A model generated the notes under the pieces. It did no database searches. It worked only from the letters and a program-made list of their open reading frames with translations, and had not been told where the DNA came from. Both the position numbers and the translations under genes were made by a program. This document shows positions 35,119 to 45,900 of a stretch of DNA of 64,000 bases, one piece after another. How positions within the stretch are numbered: the stretch's first letter is position 1; every line of letters begins with the position of its first letter. The DNA comes from Pseudomonas alkylphenolica (GTDB lineage: Bacteria; Pseudomonadota; Gammaproteobacteria; Pseudomonadales; Pseudomonadaceae), in assembly GCF_004025535.1 (NCBI RefSeq), contig NZ_QJRG01000047.1, positions 868,001-932,000 of the forward strand, in the 5' to 3' direction.

Positions 35119-38100
35119 ATGGCTGGAATCGACAACACGCAGCTGGTGCAGCGCTTCATTCAACTGCCTGCCGAGCAACGTCAGCTGTTCCTGCAAAAGC
35201 TCGCCAGCAAAGGCATGAGTCTGGCCCAGCTGCCGATCCCGGTAAGCCGCGATCAGGCCCGGAACCTACCGCTGTCCTATGCCCAGCAGCGTCAGTGGTT
35301 CCTCTGGCAGCTGGACCGGCACAGCAGCGCCTACCATATTCCCGCCGCCTTGCACCTGCACGGCCAGCTCGACCGCGACGCCTTGCAGCGCAGCCTCAGT
35401 GCGCTGGTAGAGCGGCATGAAAGCCTGCGCACCACCTTTGCAGACGAGGGCGAGGCGATCCAGCGTGTGCACCCGGCGGCAGCGGTCGAATTGCAGCTGC
35501 ATCAACTGGATGCAACGGACGATGCCCAGGCCCGTAACGCGCTGATCGAACGCTTTGTCGACAGTACCTTGCAAGTGCCTTTCGACCTGTCCCGGGGGCC
35601 GTTGTTGCGTGCCCGCTTGTTGTGCCTGGGCGCGCAGGAACATGTGCTGGTGCTGGCCCTGCACCACATCGTTGCCGATGGCTGGTCGATGCAGGTGCTG
35701 GTGCGTGAACTGGTGGCATTGTACCTGGGCTTCTGCCAGGGGCGGCCGGCTATGCTGGCGGCGTTACCGATCCAGTATGGCGACTACGCCATCTGGCAGC
35801 GTTGCTGGATGGACGCAGGTGAGCGCGAGCGCCAGCTGGCGTACTGGACCGCCCACCTGGGCGATGAGCATCCGCTGCTTGAGCTTCCGCACGACCATGC
35901 TCGCCCGGCAGTCAGCAGCTACCGTGGCGGGCGTTGCCAGATCGACCTGCCGCCGGGGTTGCTCGACGGTTTGCGCCTGACCTGCCAGCGCGAAGGGACC
36001 ACCCTGTTCATGTTGCTGCTGGCGTCGTTCCAGCTGCTGTTGCACCGCTACAGCGGCCAGGCGCAGATCCGCGTCGGCGTGCCGGTCGCCAACCGCAACC
36101 GCGCCGAAACCGAAGGCCTGATCGGCTTTTTCGTCAACACCCAGGTGCTCAAGGCTGACATTGACGGGCAGGCCAGCCTGTCGAGCTTCCTGCAGCAGGT
36201 AAAACACACCGCGCTGCAGGCCCAGGTGTATCAGGACTTGCCCTATGAACAGCTGGTCGACGCCTTGCAACCGGAACGCAGCTTGAGTTTCAACCCGCTG
36301 TTCCAGGTGATGTTCAACCATCAGGTGCAGGGGCCAGAAGCACAGGGCAGCAGTGCATTGGGTGAGCACCTGCGGATCGAGGCCTTGAACTGGGAACGCC
36401 ATGCATCGCCATTCGACCTGAACCTCGACACCTTCGAGGAAGACGGGCGTCTCTGGGCCTCGATGACCTACGCCCTGGACCTGTTCGAGGGCAGCACCAT
36501 TGCCGCCATGGGCGTGCACTGGCAGGCCGTGTTGCAGGCACTCGTCGGTGACCTGAACCTGCGCATCGACGACCTGGCGCTGGAACCCGCCGTGTCCACG
36601 ACACTGGAGGCTGCGGTATACACGCCCCCTGAGTTGCTGCTGCCGATGCTGCAGGCCCAGGTGCTGCGCCAGCCGCAAGCCGTGGCGCTGGAGGTCGGCG
36701 GCCAGTCTTACAGTTACGTCGAACTCGACGCCCGCGCCAACCGCCTGGCCTGGCAACTGGTCGGTGCCGGGGTCGGGCCGCAGGTGCTGGTGGGGCTGGC
36801 GCTGCAGCGCAGCCTGGACATGGTTGTGGCCCAGCTCGCCGTGCTCAAGGCCGGTGGCGCCTATGTGCCGCTGGACCCCGAATACCCGCTGGCGCGCCTG
36901 CACTACATGATCAACGACAGCGGCCTGGCCCTGTTGCTGACCCAGGCCGAGGTCAGCGCGCGCCTGGGCGCGCTGCCGGCACCGTGCACGCTGCACCTCG
37001 ATGAACGCGCGCAACCGGCCCCCGTGCAGAACCCCGGTGCGCCACAGGTGGCCCTGCACCCGGACAACCTCGCCTATGTGATCTACACCTCCGGCTCCAC
37101 CGGTCAGCCCAAAGGCGTGGCCATCCGTCACGGCGGCCTGGCCAACCACATGGCCTGGATGCGCAGCGCCTATGGGCTGACCGGCGACGACCGGGTGCTG
37201 CAGAAAACCGCGTTCAGTTTCGATGCCTCGGTATGGGAGTTCTGGTTGCCGCTGCTGTGTGGCGCGCGCCTGGTGCTGGCACCTGCCGACCTGAACCAGG
37301 ATCTGGGCCAGCTCTGGCCGCTGGTGGCCGAACAGCGCATCACCGTGCTGCAACTGGCACCGTCGCTGTTGCAGGGCTTGTTGCCCCAGCTGCAAACCGG
37401 GCAACTGGCGACCTTGCGCCTGCTGTTCGCCGGTGGCGAAGCCTTGAAGGGCAGCCTGGCCCGGCAGCTCGCCGAGCAATGGCCGGGGCAGTTGGTCAAC
37501 CTCTACGGCCCCACCGAATCGACCATCGACGCCACCAGCCATGCGCTGGGCGCCGATAACGGCGATGCGGTCATAGCAATCGGTCAGCCCATCAGCAACG
37601 TTCAGGCGCATGTTCTTAACCCGGGCCTGCAGCCGTGTGTGCAAGGCGCCCTGGGTGAGCTGTACCTGGGAGGTGCATCACTGGCGGCCGGTTATTACCG
37701 CCGCCCTGGGCTTACCGCTGAACGCTTTGTTCCCGACCCCTTCGGTGCACCGGGTGCGCGCCTGTACCGCACCGGTGACCTGGTGCGCCGCCGTGCCCAC
37801 GGCCAGTTGCACTATGTAGGGCGCATCGACCATCAACTGAAACTGCGTGGCCTGCGCATCGAATTGGGCGAGATCGAAGCTTGCCTGCTGGCCCAACCGG
37901 GTGTACGCGAAGCCGTGGTGCTGGCTCAGCCCGGGCCGCGCGGTGAGCAACTGGTGGGCTATGTGGTCGGCCATGCGGCTCAGGTGCCGGCGCAGCACGT
38001 CGATCAGTGGCGTGAGGCGCTACAGGCTGATTTGCCTGGCTATATGGTGCCGGCGCAGCTGCTGGTACTGAAGCGCTTGCCGCTGACGGTCAACGGCAAG

Positions 38101-41100
38101 CTCGACCGCAAAGCGTTGGCGGCGCCCGGCGCGCCGCTTGCCGACAGTGCTTTCAACGCCCCGCAGGGCGCGCTGGAGCAAGGCCTGGCCGACATCTGGC
38201 AAGCTGTGCTGAAGGTTGAACGGGTAGGGCGTCAAGACAACTTCTTTGAACTGGGTGGCGACTCGATCGTGTCGATCCAGGTGGTCAGCCGCGCGCGTCA
38301 GGCCGGTTTGCACTTCAGCCCCAAGGACCTGTTCCAGCACCAGACCGTGCAGCGCCTGGCAGCGGTGACCCGCCTTGGTGATGAAGCGCAGCAGGTAGAC
38401 CAGGGGCCGGTACGGGGCGAGCTGGCGTTGCTGCCGATCCAGCAAGGCTTTTTCGGCACACCGATGCAGGCACGTCACCACTGGAACCAGTCGGTGCTGC
38501 TTGAGGCGCGCCAGCGGCTGGATGCGCATCACCTTGAACAGGCGCTGCAGGTGTTGGTGCAGCACCACGATGCGTTGCGTCAGCGCTTTGCAGAAACCGC
38601 ACAAGGTTGGCGTGCCGAGCATCGGGACGTCACCGGGCAAACCTTGCTATGGCAGCGTTCGGCCGACTCGGCCGAGGCCCTGCTGGCCCTGTGTGAGCAA
38701 ACCCAGCGCAGCCTCGACCTGGGTGCGGGGCCGTTGCTGCGCGCGTTGCTGGTCGACCTCGCCGACGGCACGCAGCGCTTGCTGCTGGTGGTCCATCACC
38801 TGGTGGTGGACGGTGTGTCCTGGCGCATCCTCTTTGACGACCTGCATACCCTCTACGGGCAGTTGGCGTCGGGCCAGCGGACGCTGTTGCCGGCCAAAAC
38901 CGGCTCGGCAAAACGTTGGGCCGAGCGCTTGCAGGCCTATGCCGCCAGCGGCGAGATCGAAGCCGCAGCGCGCTACTGGGCCGGGCAGGGCAGCACCCCG
39001 GCGAGCGAGCTGCCGTGTGACCATCCAGGCGGCAGCCTGAGCAAGGCCCACGCCGCCAGCGCGCGCACCCGCCTCGATGCGGACCTGACCCGTGCCCTGT
39101 TACAGCAAGCCCCGGCAGCGTACCGCACCCAGGTCAACGACCTGCTGCTGGCGGCGTTGGCGCGGGTGATCTGCCAGTGGAGCGGTCAGCCCAGCACCTG
39201 GGTCGAGTTAGAAGGCCATGGCCGCGAAGCGCTGTGGGCCGATATCGACCTGACCCGTACCGTGGGCTGGTTCACCAGTGCCTTCCCGGCCTGCCTGAGC
39301 CCGGCGCGGTCGCTGCCGGCGTCGATCAAGTCGATCAAGGAGCAACTGCGCGCGATTCCCAACAAGGGCCTGGATTATGGCGTGCTGCGCCACCTCGGCA
39401 GCCCGGCGCAGCAACAGGCGCTGGCGCAGTTGCCGACACCGCGCATCACCTTCAACTACCTGGGCCAGTTCGATGGCAGCTTCGACGACCCGGCGGCCTT
39501 GTTTGCCCCGGCCCGCGAACCAGGCGGTGCAGAGCAGGGCGAAGACGCGCCGCTGGGCAACTGGCTGAGCATCAATGGTCAGGTGTACCGCGGTGAGCTG
39601 ACCCTGGACTGGACCTTCAGTCGCGACCTGTACGCGCCGGCAACGGTGCAACGCCTGGCCGATGCCCTGGGCCAGGAACTGGCCGCGCTGGTCGCGCATT
39701 GCCTGGCGGCGGGCGAAGGCGGCGTGACGCCGTCGGACTTCCCCCTGGCCGGGCTCGACCAGGCACAACTCGACCGCCTGCCGCTGAGCGCCGCGCAAAT
39801 CGCTGACCTCTATCCGTTGTCGCCGATGCAGCAGGGCATGCTGTTCCATGCGCGCATGGCGGCGACCACGGCTGACTATATCAACCAGCTGCGCGTGCCC
39901 GTGGAGGGTCTTGACTCAGAACGCCTGCGCGCCGCGTGGCAGGCCACCGTCGACGCTCATGACAGCCTGCGCAGCCAGTTCCACTGGGAGGCAGACTTTG
40001 CCGCGCCGCTGCAACTGGTGGTGCGCGAGGTGGTTGTGCCGTTTGCCTGTACAGACCTGCGCGGTGTTGACGACCAGACCCAGTCGCTGGCGAAACTGGC
40101 GACGCAGGTGCGTGAGGCCGGCTTTGCCCTGGACCGTGCGCCACTGCTGCGCCTGGACCTGGCCCGTACGGGCGAGCGGCAGTACCAGATGATCTTTACC
40201 AGCCACCACATCCTCATGGACGGCTGGAGCAACGCCCAGCTGCTGGGGGAGGTGCTGCAGCGCTATGCCGGTGAAGCCGCACCGGCGCCAGCGGGGCGCT
40301 ACCGCGACTACATTGAATGGCTGCAACGCCGCGACGGCGCGGCAAACGAAGCGTTCTGGCGCGAGCAACTGCAGGCCTTCGAAGGGCCGACCCTGCTCGG
40401 CCAGGCCATCGTCGGCGACGCCGAAAGCCCTGAGGCAGGCGATCACTGCCAGCGCCTGAGCGCGACGCAGACCGAGGCGCTGCAACGCTTTGCGCGTTCG
40501 CACAAGGTCACCCTCAACACCCTGGTGCAGGGCGCCTGGCAGTTGCTGCTGCAACGCTATAGCGGGCAGCGCACGGTCACCTTTGGCGCCACGGTGTCCG
40601 GCCGGCCGGCCGAACTCCCCGGTATTGAAGGGCAGGTCGGGCTGTTCATCAACAGCTTGCCGGTGATCGGCGGCGCCCGGCCGGAGCAGTCGCTGCAGGC
40701 ATGGCTGCACGCCTTGCAGGCGCACAACCTGAACCTGCGCGAGCACGAGCACACCCCGCTGTACGAGATTCAGCGTTGGGCGGGCCGTAGCGGCGAGGCG
40801 CTGTTCGATACCCTGCTGGTGTTCGAAAACTACCCGGTGGCACAGGCGCTGGCACAAAGCGCCCCGACCGGGTTGCGCTTTGGTGAGGTGACCGGTCACG
40901 AGCAGAGCGGTTTGCCGCTGACCGTGCTGGTGGACGCCGGTGCGCAACTGGCGTTTACCTTCAAGTACCGCGACTTCAGCCGCGCGGCAGTGCAGCGCCT
41001 GGCCGGGCAGTTGCAGCAGCTGTTGCTGCACATCAGCACCTGCACCGGTGACGAGCCGGTGGGTTGCCTGGGGCTGAGCACGGCCGGGCAACGTTGCAGC

Positions 41101-42981
41101 CTGCTTGCCCAGGGCCAGGGTGCGACAGTGGCGTACCCGCTGCAGCAGAGCACCCAGCAATTGATCGAGGCGCAGGTCGAACGCACGCCACAGGCGCCGG
41201 CGCTGGTGTTTGCCGGGCAAACCCTCAGTTACCGGGAACTCAATGCCCGGGCCAACGCCTTGGCGCATCGCTTGATCGCGCAGGGCGTCGGCCCTGATGT
41301 GCTGGTGGGGATTGCCGCCGAGCGTTCGCTGGAAATGGTCATTGGGTTGCTGGCCATCCTCAAGGCCGGTGGTGCCTACGTGCCGCTCGACCCGGAATAC
41401 CCGGCCGAGCGCCTGGCCTACCTGTTCGACGACAGCGGTATCGAACTGCTGCTGACCCAGTCGTGGTTGCTGCCGCGCCTGCCGCAGCACGCGGGCCTGC
41501 GCACCGTGCTGCTCGATTCGGCGCAGCCGGGTGAGGAGCATATTGATAACCCGGACGTCAGTGTGCAGCCTGAGCACCTGGCCTACGTGATCTACACCTC
41601 CGGCTCCACCGGCAAGCCCAAGGGCGCCGGCAACGCCCACAGTGCCCTGGTCAACCGTTTGTGCTGGATGCAGGCGGCCTATGGTCTGGACGCCAGTGAC
41701 ACGGTGCTGCAGAAAACCCCGTTCAGCTTTGACGTGTCGGTCTGGGAGTTCTTCTGGCCGTTGATGACCGGGGCGCGCTTGCTCATGGCTGCCCCCGGTG
41801 ATCACCGTGACCCGGCGCGCCTGGTCGAATTGATCGAGCAGGGCGCAGTGAGCACCTTGCACTTCGTTCCGTCGATGCTCCAGGTGTTCCTGCAGGCGCG
41901 CGATATCGGTCGTTGCGCTTCGCTGCGGCGGATCATCTGCAGCGGCGAGGCCCTGCCGCCCGATGCCCAGCAGCAGGTGTTCGCCAGGCTGCCGCAGGCC
42001 GGCCTGTTCAACCTGTACGGGCCGACCGAAGCGGCCATCGACGTCACGCACTGGACCTGTGTCGATGACGGGCGCCACAGCGTGCCGATCGGCCGCGCCA
42101 TCGACAACCTGCGCACCTACATCCTCGATGCCAACCTGGAACCGGTGGTGCCCGGCGTCTTGGGTGAGCTGTACCTGGCAGGCGCCGGGCTGGCGCGCGG
42201 TTACCATCGCCGCCCCGGCCTGACGGCCGAACGTTTCCCGGCCGATCCCTTCGTCCCGGGCCAACGCATGTATCGCACCGGTGACCTGGCGCGCTACGCC
42301 GCCGGCGGCGAAATCGAGTACGCCGGACGCCTCGATCACCAGGTGAAGATCCGCGGCCTGCGCGTCGAGCTGGGTGAAATCGAATCGCGCCTGATGGAGC
42401 ACCCAGGGGTGCGCGAGGCGGTGGTAGTGGCCCACGAATCGGCGGGCGCTACCCAGTTGATTGCCTACCTGGTGCCCGAGGGCGAGGCCGATGCCGAGGC
42501 GCAGCTTCAGCTGCGCCAGTTCCTGCGCCAGACGCTGCCGGAGCACATGGTGCCAAGCCACCTGCTGGCCGTGGCGCATATGCCACTGAGCCCCAACGGC
42601 AAGCTTGACCGTCGGCAGCTGCCGGCCCCCGCGTCGCTGATCGCGCCGCGCACCTGCCGGGTACCGCACAGTGCCTTGCAGCAACAGGTGGCCGAGGCCT
42701 GGCAGCAGGTGCTCAACGTGGAGCAGGTGGGCCTTGATGACAACTTCTTCCAGCTCGGCGGCCACTCGTTGATGGCCACGCAGGTGGTGATGCGCTTGCG
42801 TGAACAGCTGGCCGTGGAGGTGCCGTTGAAACTGTTGTTCGAAAGCGCCGACCTTGAGGACTTCTGCGCTGCGGTGCAGGGCCTGCAGGAGGATCTGGTA
42901 CCGGTACAGGACGAGCTGACTAAATCCCTGGAGGCCCTCAAACGTCTATCTGCCGAAGAGCTTGAGAATCTGCTTTCCTGA
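35119..42981 (+). CDS. pvdJ: Pyoverdine peptide synthetase 2, modules 4-5 (C-A-T-E-C-A-T)
   Basis: 2620 residues. C1 (LCL) HHIVADGWS near residue 182; A1 YTSGSTG near 656; T1 LGGDSI near 1046; epimerase HHLVVDGVSW near 1227; C2 (DCL) LYPLSPMQQGMLFH near 1565; A2 near 2159; T2 LGGHSL near 2547; no thioesterase. Pocket residues: module 4 DAWQFGLIDK (a known Gln code), followed by an epimerase, so D-Gln; module 5 DVWHISLIDK (Ser). The start is the ATG at 35119, one base after the stop of the first NRPS gene, behind GGAGG; the longer frame from 35086 lies inside that gene. The first C domain is LCL, so it can take an L-residue from module 3. Confidence 0.92.
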   Translation: MAGIDNTQLVQRFIQLPAEQRQLFLQKLASKGMSLAQLPIPVSRDQARNLPLSYAQQRQWFLWQLDRHSSAYHIPAALHLHGQLDRDALQRSLSALVERHESLRTTFADEGEAIQRVHPAAAVELQLHQLDATDDAQARNALIERFVDSTLQVPFDLSRGPLLRARLLCLGAQEHVLVLALHHIVADGWSMQVLVRELVALYLGFCQGRPAMLAALPIQYGDYAIWQRCWMDAGERERQLAYWTAHLGDEHPLLELPHDHARPAVSSYRGGRCQIDLPPGLLDGLRLTCQREGTTLFMLLLASFQLLLHRYSGQAQIRVGVPVANRNRAETEGLIGFFVNTQVLKADIDGQASLSSFLQQVKHTALQAQVYQDLPYEQLVDALQPERSLSFNPLFQVMFNHQVQGPEAQGSSALGEHLRIEALNWERHASPFDLNLDTFEEDGRLWASMTYALDLFEGSTIAAMGVHWQAVLQALVGDLNLRIDDLALEPAVSTTLEAAVYTPPELLLPMLQAQVLRQPQAVALEVGGQSYSYVELDARANRLAWQLVGAGVGPQVLVGLALQRSLDMVVAQLAVLKAGGAYVPLDPEYPLARLHYMINDSGLALLLTQAEVSARLGALPAPCTLHLDERAQPAPVQNPGAPQVALHPDNLAYVIYTSGSTGQPKGVAIRHGGLANHMAWMRSAYGLTGDDRVLQKTAFSFDASVWEFWLPLLCGARLVLAPADLNQDLGQLWPLVAEQRITVLQLAPSLLQGLLPQLQTGQLATLRLLFAGGEALKGSLARQLAEQWPGQLVNLYGPTESTIDATSHALGADNGDAVIAIGQPISNVQAHVLNPGLQPCVQGALGELYLGGASLAAGYYRRPGLTAERFVPDPFGAPGARLYRTGDLVRRRAHGQLHYVGRIDHQLKLRGLRIELGEIEACLLAQPGVREAVVLAQPGPRGEQLVGYVVGHAAQVPAQHVDQWREALQADLPGYMVPAQLLVLKRLPLTVNGKLDRKALAAPGAPLADSAFNAPQGALEQGLADIWQAVLKVERVGRQDNFFELGGDSIVSIQVVSRARQAGLHFSPKDLFQHQTVQRLAAVTRLGDEAQQVDQGPVRGELALLPIQQGFFGTPMQARHHWNQSVLLEARQRLDAHHLEQALQVLVQHHDALRQRFAETAQGWRAEHRDVTGQTLLWQRSADSAEALLALCEQTQRSLDLGAGPLLRALLVDLADGTQRLLLVVHHLVVDGVSWRILFDDLHTLYGQLASGQRTLLPAKTGSAKRWAERLQAYAASGEIEAAARYWAGQGSTPASELPCDHPGGSLSKAHAASARTRLDADLTRALLQQAPAAYRTQVNDLLLAALARVICQWSGQPSTWVELEGHGREALWADIDLTRTVGWFTSAFPACLSPARSLPASIKSIKEQLRAIPNKGLDYGVLRHLGSPAQQQALAQLPTPRITFNYLGQFDGSFDDPAALFAPAREPGGAEQGEDAPLGNWLSINGQVYRGELTLDWTFSRDLYAPATVQRLADALGQELAALVAHCLAAGEGGVTPSDFPLAGLDQAQLDRLPLSAAQIADLYPLSPMQQGMLFHARMAATTADYINQLRVPVEGLDSERLRAAWQATVDAHDSLRSQFHWEADFAAPLQLVVREVVVPFACTDLRGVDDQTQSLAKLATQVREAGFALDRAPLLRLDLARTGERQYQMIFTSHHILMDGWSNAQLLGEVLQRYAGEAAPAPAGRYRDYIEWLQRRDGAANEAFWREQLQAFEGPTLLGQAIVGDAESPEAGDHCQRLSATQTEALQRFARSHKVTLNTLVQGAWQLLLQRYSGQRTVTFGATVSGRPAELPGIEGQVGLFINSLPVIGGARPEQSLQAWLHALQAHNLNLREHEHTPLYEIQRWAGRSGEALFDTLLVFENYPVAQALAQSAPTGLRFGEVTGHEQSGLPLTVLVDAGAQLAFTFKYRDFSRAAVQRLAGQLQQLLLHISTCTGDEPVGCLGLSTAGQRCSLLAQGQGATVAYPLQQSTQQLIEAQVERTPQAPALVFAGQTLSYRELNARANALAHRLIAQGVGPDVLVGIAAERSLEMVIGLLAILKAGGAYVPLDPEYPAERLAYLFDDSGIELLLTQSWLLPRLPQHAGLRTVLLDSAQPGEEHIDNPDVSVQPEHLAYVIYTSGSTGKPKGAGNAHSALVNRLCWMQAAYGLDASDTVLQKTPFSFDVSVWEFFWPLMTGARLLMAAPGDHRDPARLVELIEQGAVSTLHFVPSMLQVFLQARDIGRCASLRRIICSGEALPPDAQQQVFARLPQAGLFNLYGPTEAAIDVTHWTCVDDGRHSVPIGRAIDNLRTYILDANLEPVVPGVLGELYLAGAGLARGYHRRPGLTAERFPADPFVPGQRMYRTGDLARYAAGGEIEYAGRLDHQVKIRGLRVELGEIESRLMEHPGVREAVVVAHESAGATQLIAYLVPEGEADAEAQLQLRQFLRQTLPEHMVPSHLLAVAHMPLSPNGKLDRRQLPAPASLIAPRTCRVPHSALQQQVAEAWQQVLNVEQVGLDDNFFQLGGHSLMATQVVMRLREQLAVEVPLKLLFESADLEDFCAAVQGLQEDLVPVQDELTKSLEALKRLSAEELENLLS

Positions 42982-42995
42982 CAAGGGGTCGTGGC

Positions 42996-45900
42996 GTGCA
43001 AAAGTTAATAGAGTCTGTGGGGGCGCTTGACCCGAAGCAGCGCAAGGCGCTGGCCGTGCTGTTGAAACAGAAAGGGATCAACCTGTTCGGGATTGCGCCG
43101 GTGTTCAAGCGCTCCGAGCAAGAGCCGCTGCTGCTGTCCTATGCACAACAACGTCAGTGGTTTCTCTGGCAGCTGGAGCCGGACAGCCCGGCCTACAACA
43201 TCCCCCTGGCCATCCGCCTGCAGGGGGCGCTGGATGTAAAGGCGCTGCAGCGCAGCCTGGATGTCCTGGTTGCGCGTCACGAAAGCTTGCGCACGGTGTT
43301 TGTCGAGGAACCGGAGGGCGTTCGCCAACAGATTCTACCGCCAGGCAATCTGGCGCTGTCGGTGCAGCGCCTGGCGCCTGGCGTGGGCCGCGAGACGGGG
43401 ATCGAATCGTTCCTCACCGAACAAACCGGCGCCGGCTTTGACCTGGCCCATGGGCCGTTGCTGCGGGCGGCGTTGCTGCAGGTGGACAACGATGAGCATG
43501 TGCTCAGCCTGGTCCAGCACCACATCGTGTCCGATGCCTGGTCGCTGCAGGTCATGGTTCGCGAACTGATGCACGGCTACGGCGCCTTTCGCCAGGGCGA
43601 ACAGCCGCAGTTGCCGGCCCTGCCGGTGCAGTACGCCGACTATGCGCTGTGGCAACGCCAATGGATGGACAACGGTGAGCGCGAGCGCCAACTGGCTTAC
43701 TGGAGCGAGCAGTTGCAAGGCCCCCTGGAGGTGCTGGCATTGCCCACCGACCGCCCGCGCCCGGCCGAGCGCAGCCTGGCCGGGGCCAGCCTCGACGCTT
43801 CGCCCGACGCGCACCTGGCGGCGCAACTCAAGGCCCTTGCCGCACGCCAGGGCGTCACCGTTTTCGTGTTGATGCTGGCGGCGTTCCAGACGTTGCTGCA
43901 CCGCCTGGCCGGGCAGGAAGCAATTCGCGTCGGCGTGCCCAACGCCAACCGCGGCCGCCCGGAAACCGAAGGCCTGATCGGCTTTTTCGTCAACACCCAG
44001 GTGATGCAGGCCCAGGTGCGGGGCGAGCTGCGCTTTAGCGATCTGCTCGAACAGGTGAAAGCCGCTGCACTGCAGGCCCAGGCCTATCAGGACCTGCCCT
44101 TTGAACAACTGCTGGAGGTGCTGCACACCGAGCGTAGCCTCAGCCATTCCGCGCTGTTCCAGGTGATGTTCAACCACCAGCGGGAAGAGGCCGGGCAGGC
44201 CAGTGCACCGGCCTTGGGGCTGACCCTGGAACCGCTGGTGCAAGCCGTCAGCACCAGCAAGTTCGACCTGACCCTGAACACCCTTGAGCACCCGGGAGGC
44301 ATCGACGCCACCTTGATTTATGCCTGTGACCTGTTCGACGCCGCCACGGTCGAGCGCATCGCCGGGCAGTGGCGACGCGTATTGCAGGCGATTGTCGACG
44401 ATGCCCAGGTGCGCATCGAAGCCCTGCCGCTGCTGGCAGGCGAAGACCAGCAGCAACTGGCGCAATGGGGGCAGGGACCAACCCAGGCGTTTGCCTGCGA
44501 CAACGTCCTGGCCCTGTTCGAGCAACAGGTTGCCGCCCACCCTGAACGTCTGGCGGCGGTGTGCAACGCACGGGAGTTGAGCTACGCCGAACTGGACCGG
44601 CTTGCCGGCCAGCGTGCGGCGCAGTTGCGGGCACTGGGGGTACGCCCCGAGTCGCGGGTGGCGCTGGTGCTGGAACGCAGCAGTGAACTGCTGGTGGCGA
44701 TTCTGGCGGTGTTCAAGGCGGGTGCCTGCTACCTGCCGCTGGACCCGCAGGCAGGCAGTGAACGCTTGCGCAGCCTGATTCTGGACAGTGCTGCCCAGGT
44801 CGTGCTGACCACCTGTGAACAGGCGGCCAGCCTGCCAGCGATGGTGGGGCCTGCGCTGATCTGCCTCGACCAGCCTCTGGCGGCAGAGGCTCCCGTTCAC
44901 AGTCAACAGCCTTTGGCGCCCAGCTGTGCTTACGTCATCTACACCTCGGGTTCTACCGGCCAGCCCAAGGGCGTGATGGTCAGTCATGGCGCCCTGGCCA
45001 ACTATGTTCAGGGACTGCAGCAACGCCTGCCGCTCGATGATGTGCAGAGCATGGCGATGATTTCCACGGTCGCGGCTGACTTGGGCCACACCGTGTTGTT
45101 CGGTGCGTTGTGCGGCGGGCAGACCTTGCACCTGCTCGACCGTCACGTCGCCATGGATGCCCAAGCCCTGGCCGCGACGATGACGGCGCATCAGGTCGAT
45201 GTGCTGAAAATCGTGCCGTCGCACCTGGCTGCGCTGCTGGCATCGACCCAGGGTGCCCAGTTACTGCCACGCCGGCTGCTGGTGCTGGGCGGCGAAGCGT
45301 GCCCGCCGGCGCTGCTTGAGCACGTGCGGCAGCTGGCGCCGCAGTGCCGGGTGTTCAACCACTATGGCCCGACCGAGTCGACCGTCGGGGTACTGGCCGG
45401 GGAGTTGGCCGAAACAGGCATCGCCCTCGGTCAGCCGTTGGCCAACAGCCGGCTGCGGGTACTCGACAGCAGCCTGCAGGCGGTCGCCAATGGCGGGCGC
45501 GGTGAACTCTACATCGGCGGCGCGGGGCTCGCGCGCGGTTACCTCGGGCAACCGGGGCTGACCGCCGAACGCTTCGTGCCCGATCCGTCGGGGCAGGGCG
45601 CGCGGCTGTACCGCAGCGGCGATGGTGTGCAGTTGCAGGACGGGCATTTCCGCTATCAGGGGCGCATTGACGATCAGCTGAAGATCCGTGGCTTTCGTGT
45701 CGAGCCGGGCGAGGTAGCGGCGTGCTTGCGCAGCCTGGCGGGTGTGCAGCAGGCCGTGGTGGTGGGGCAGGCAGGCGAGCGTGGCCAGCAACTGCTGGGC
45801 TATGTGGTCAGTAGTGCCGGTACCGGCAGCCAGGTTGCAACGACGTTGCTGGCCGCGCTGCGCGAGCGCTTGCCCGAGTACATGGTGCCCGCGCACTTGA

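Noticed and set aside
39916..42765. Very long antisense open frames inside the NRPS genes (for example 949 codons here, 606 at 27276-29096)
   Set aside because: They mirror the coding frame in high-GC DNA, have no protein motif, repeat with each module and have no ribosome binding site.
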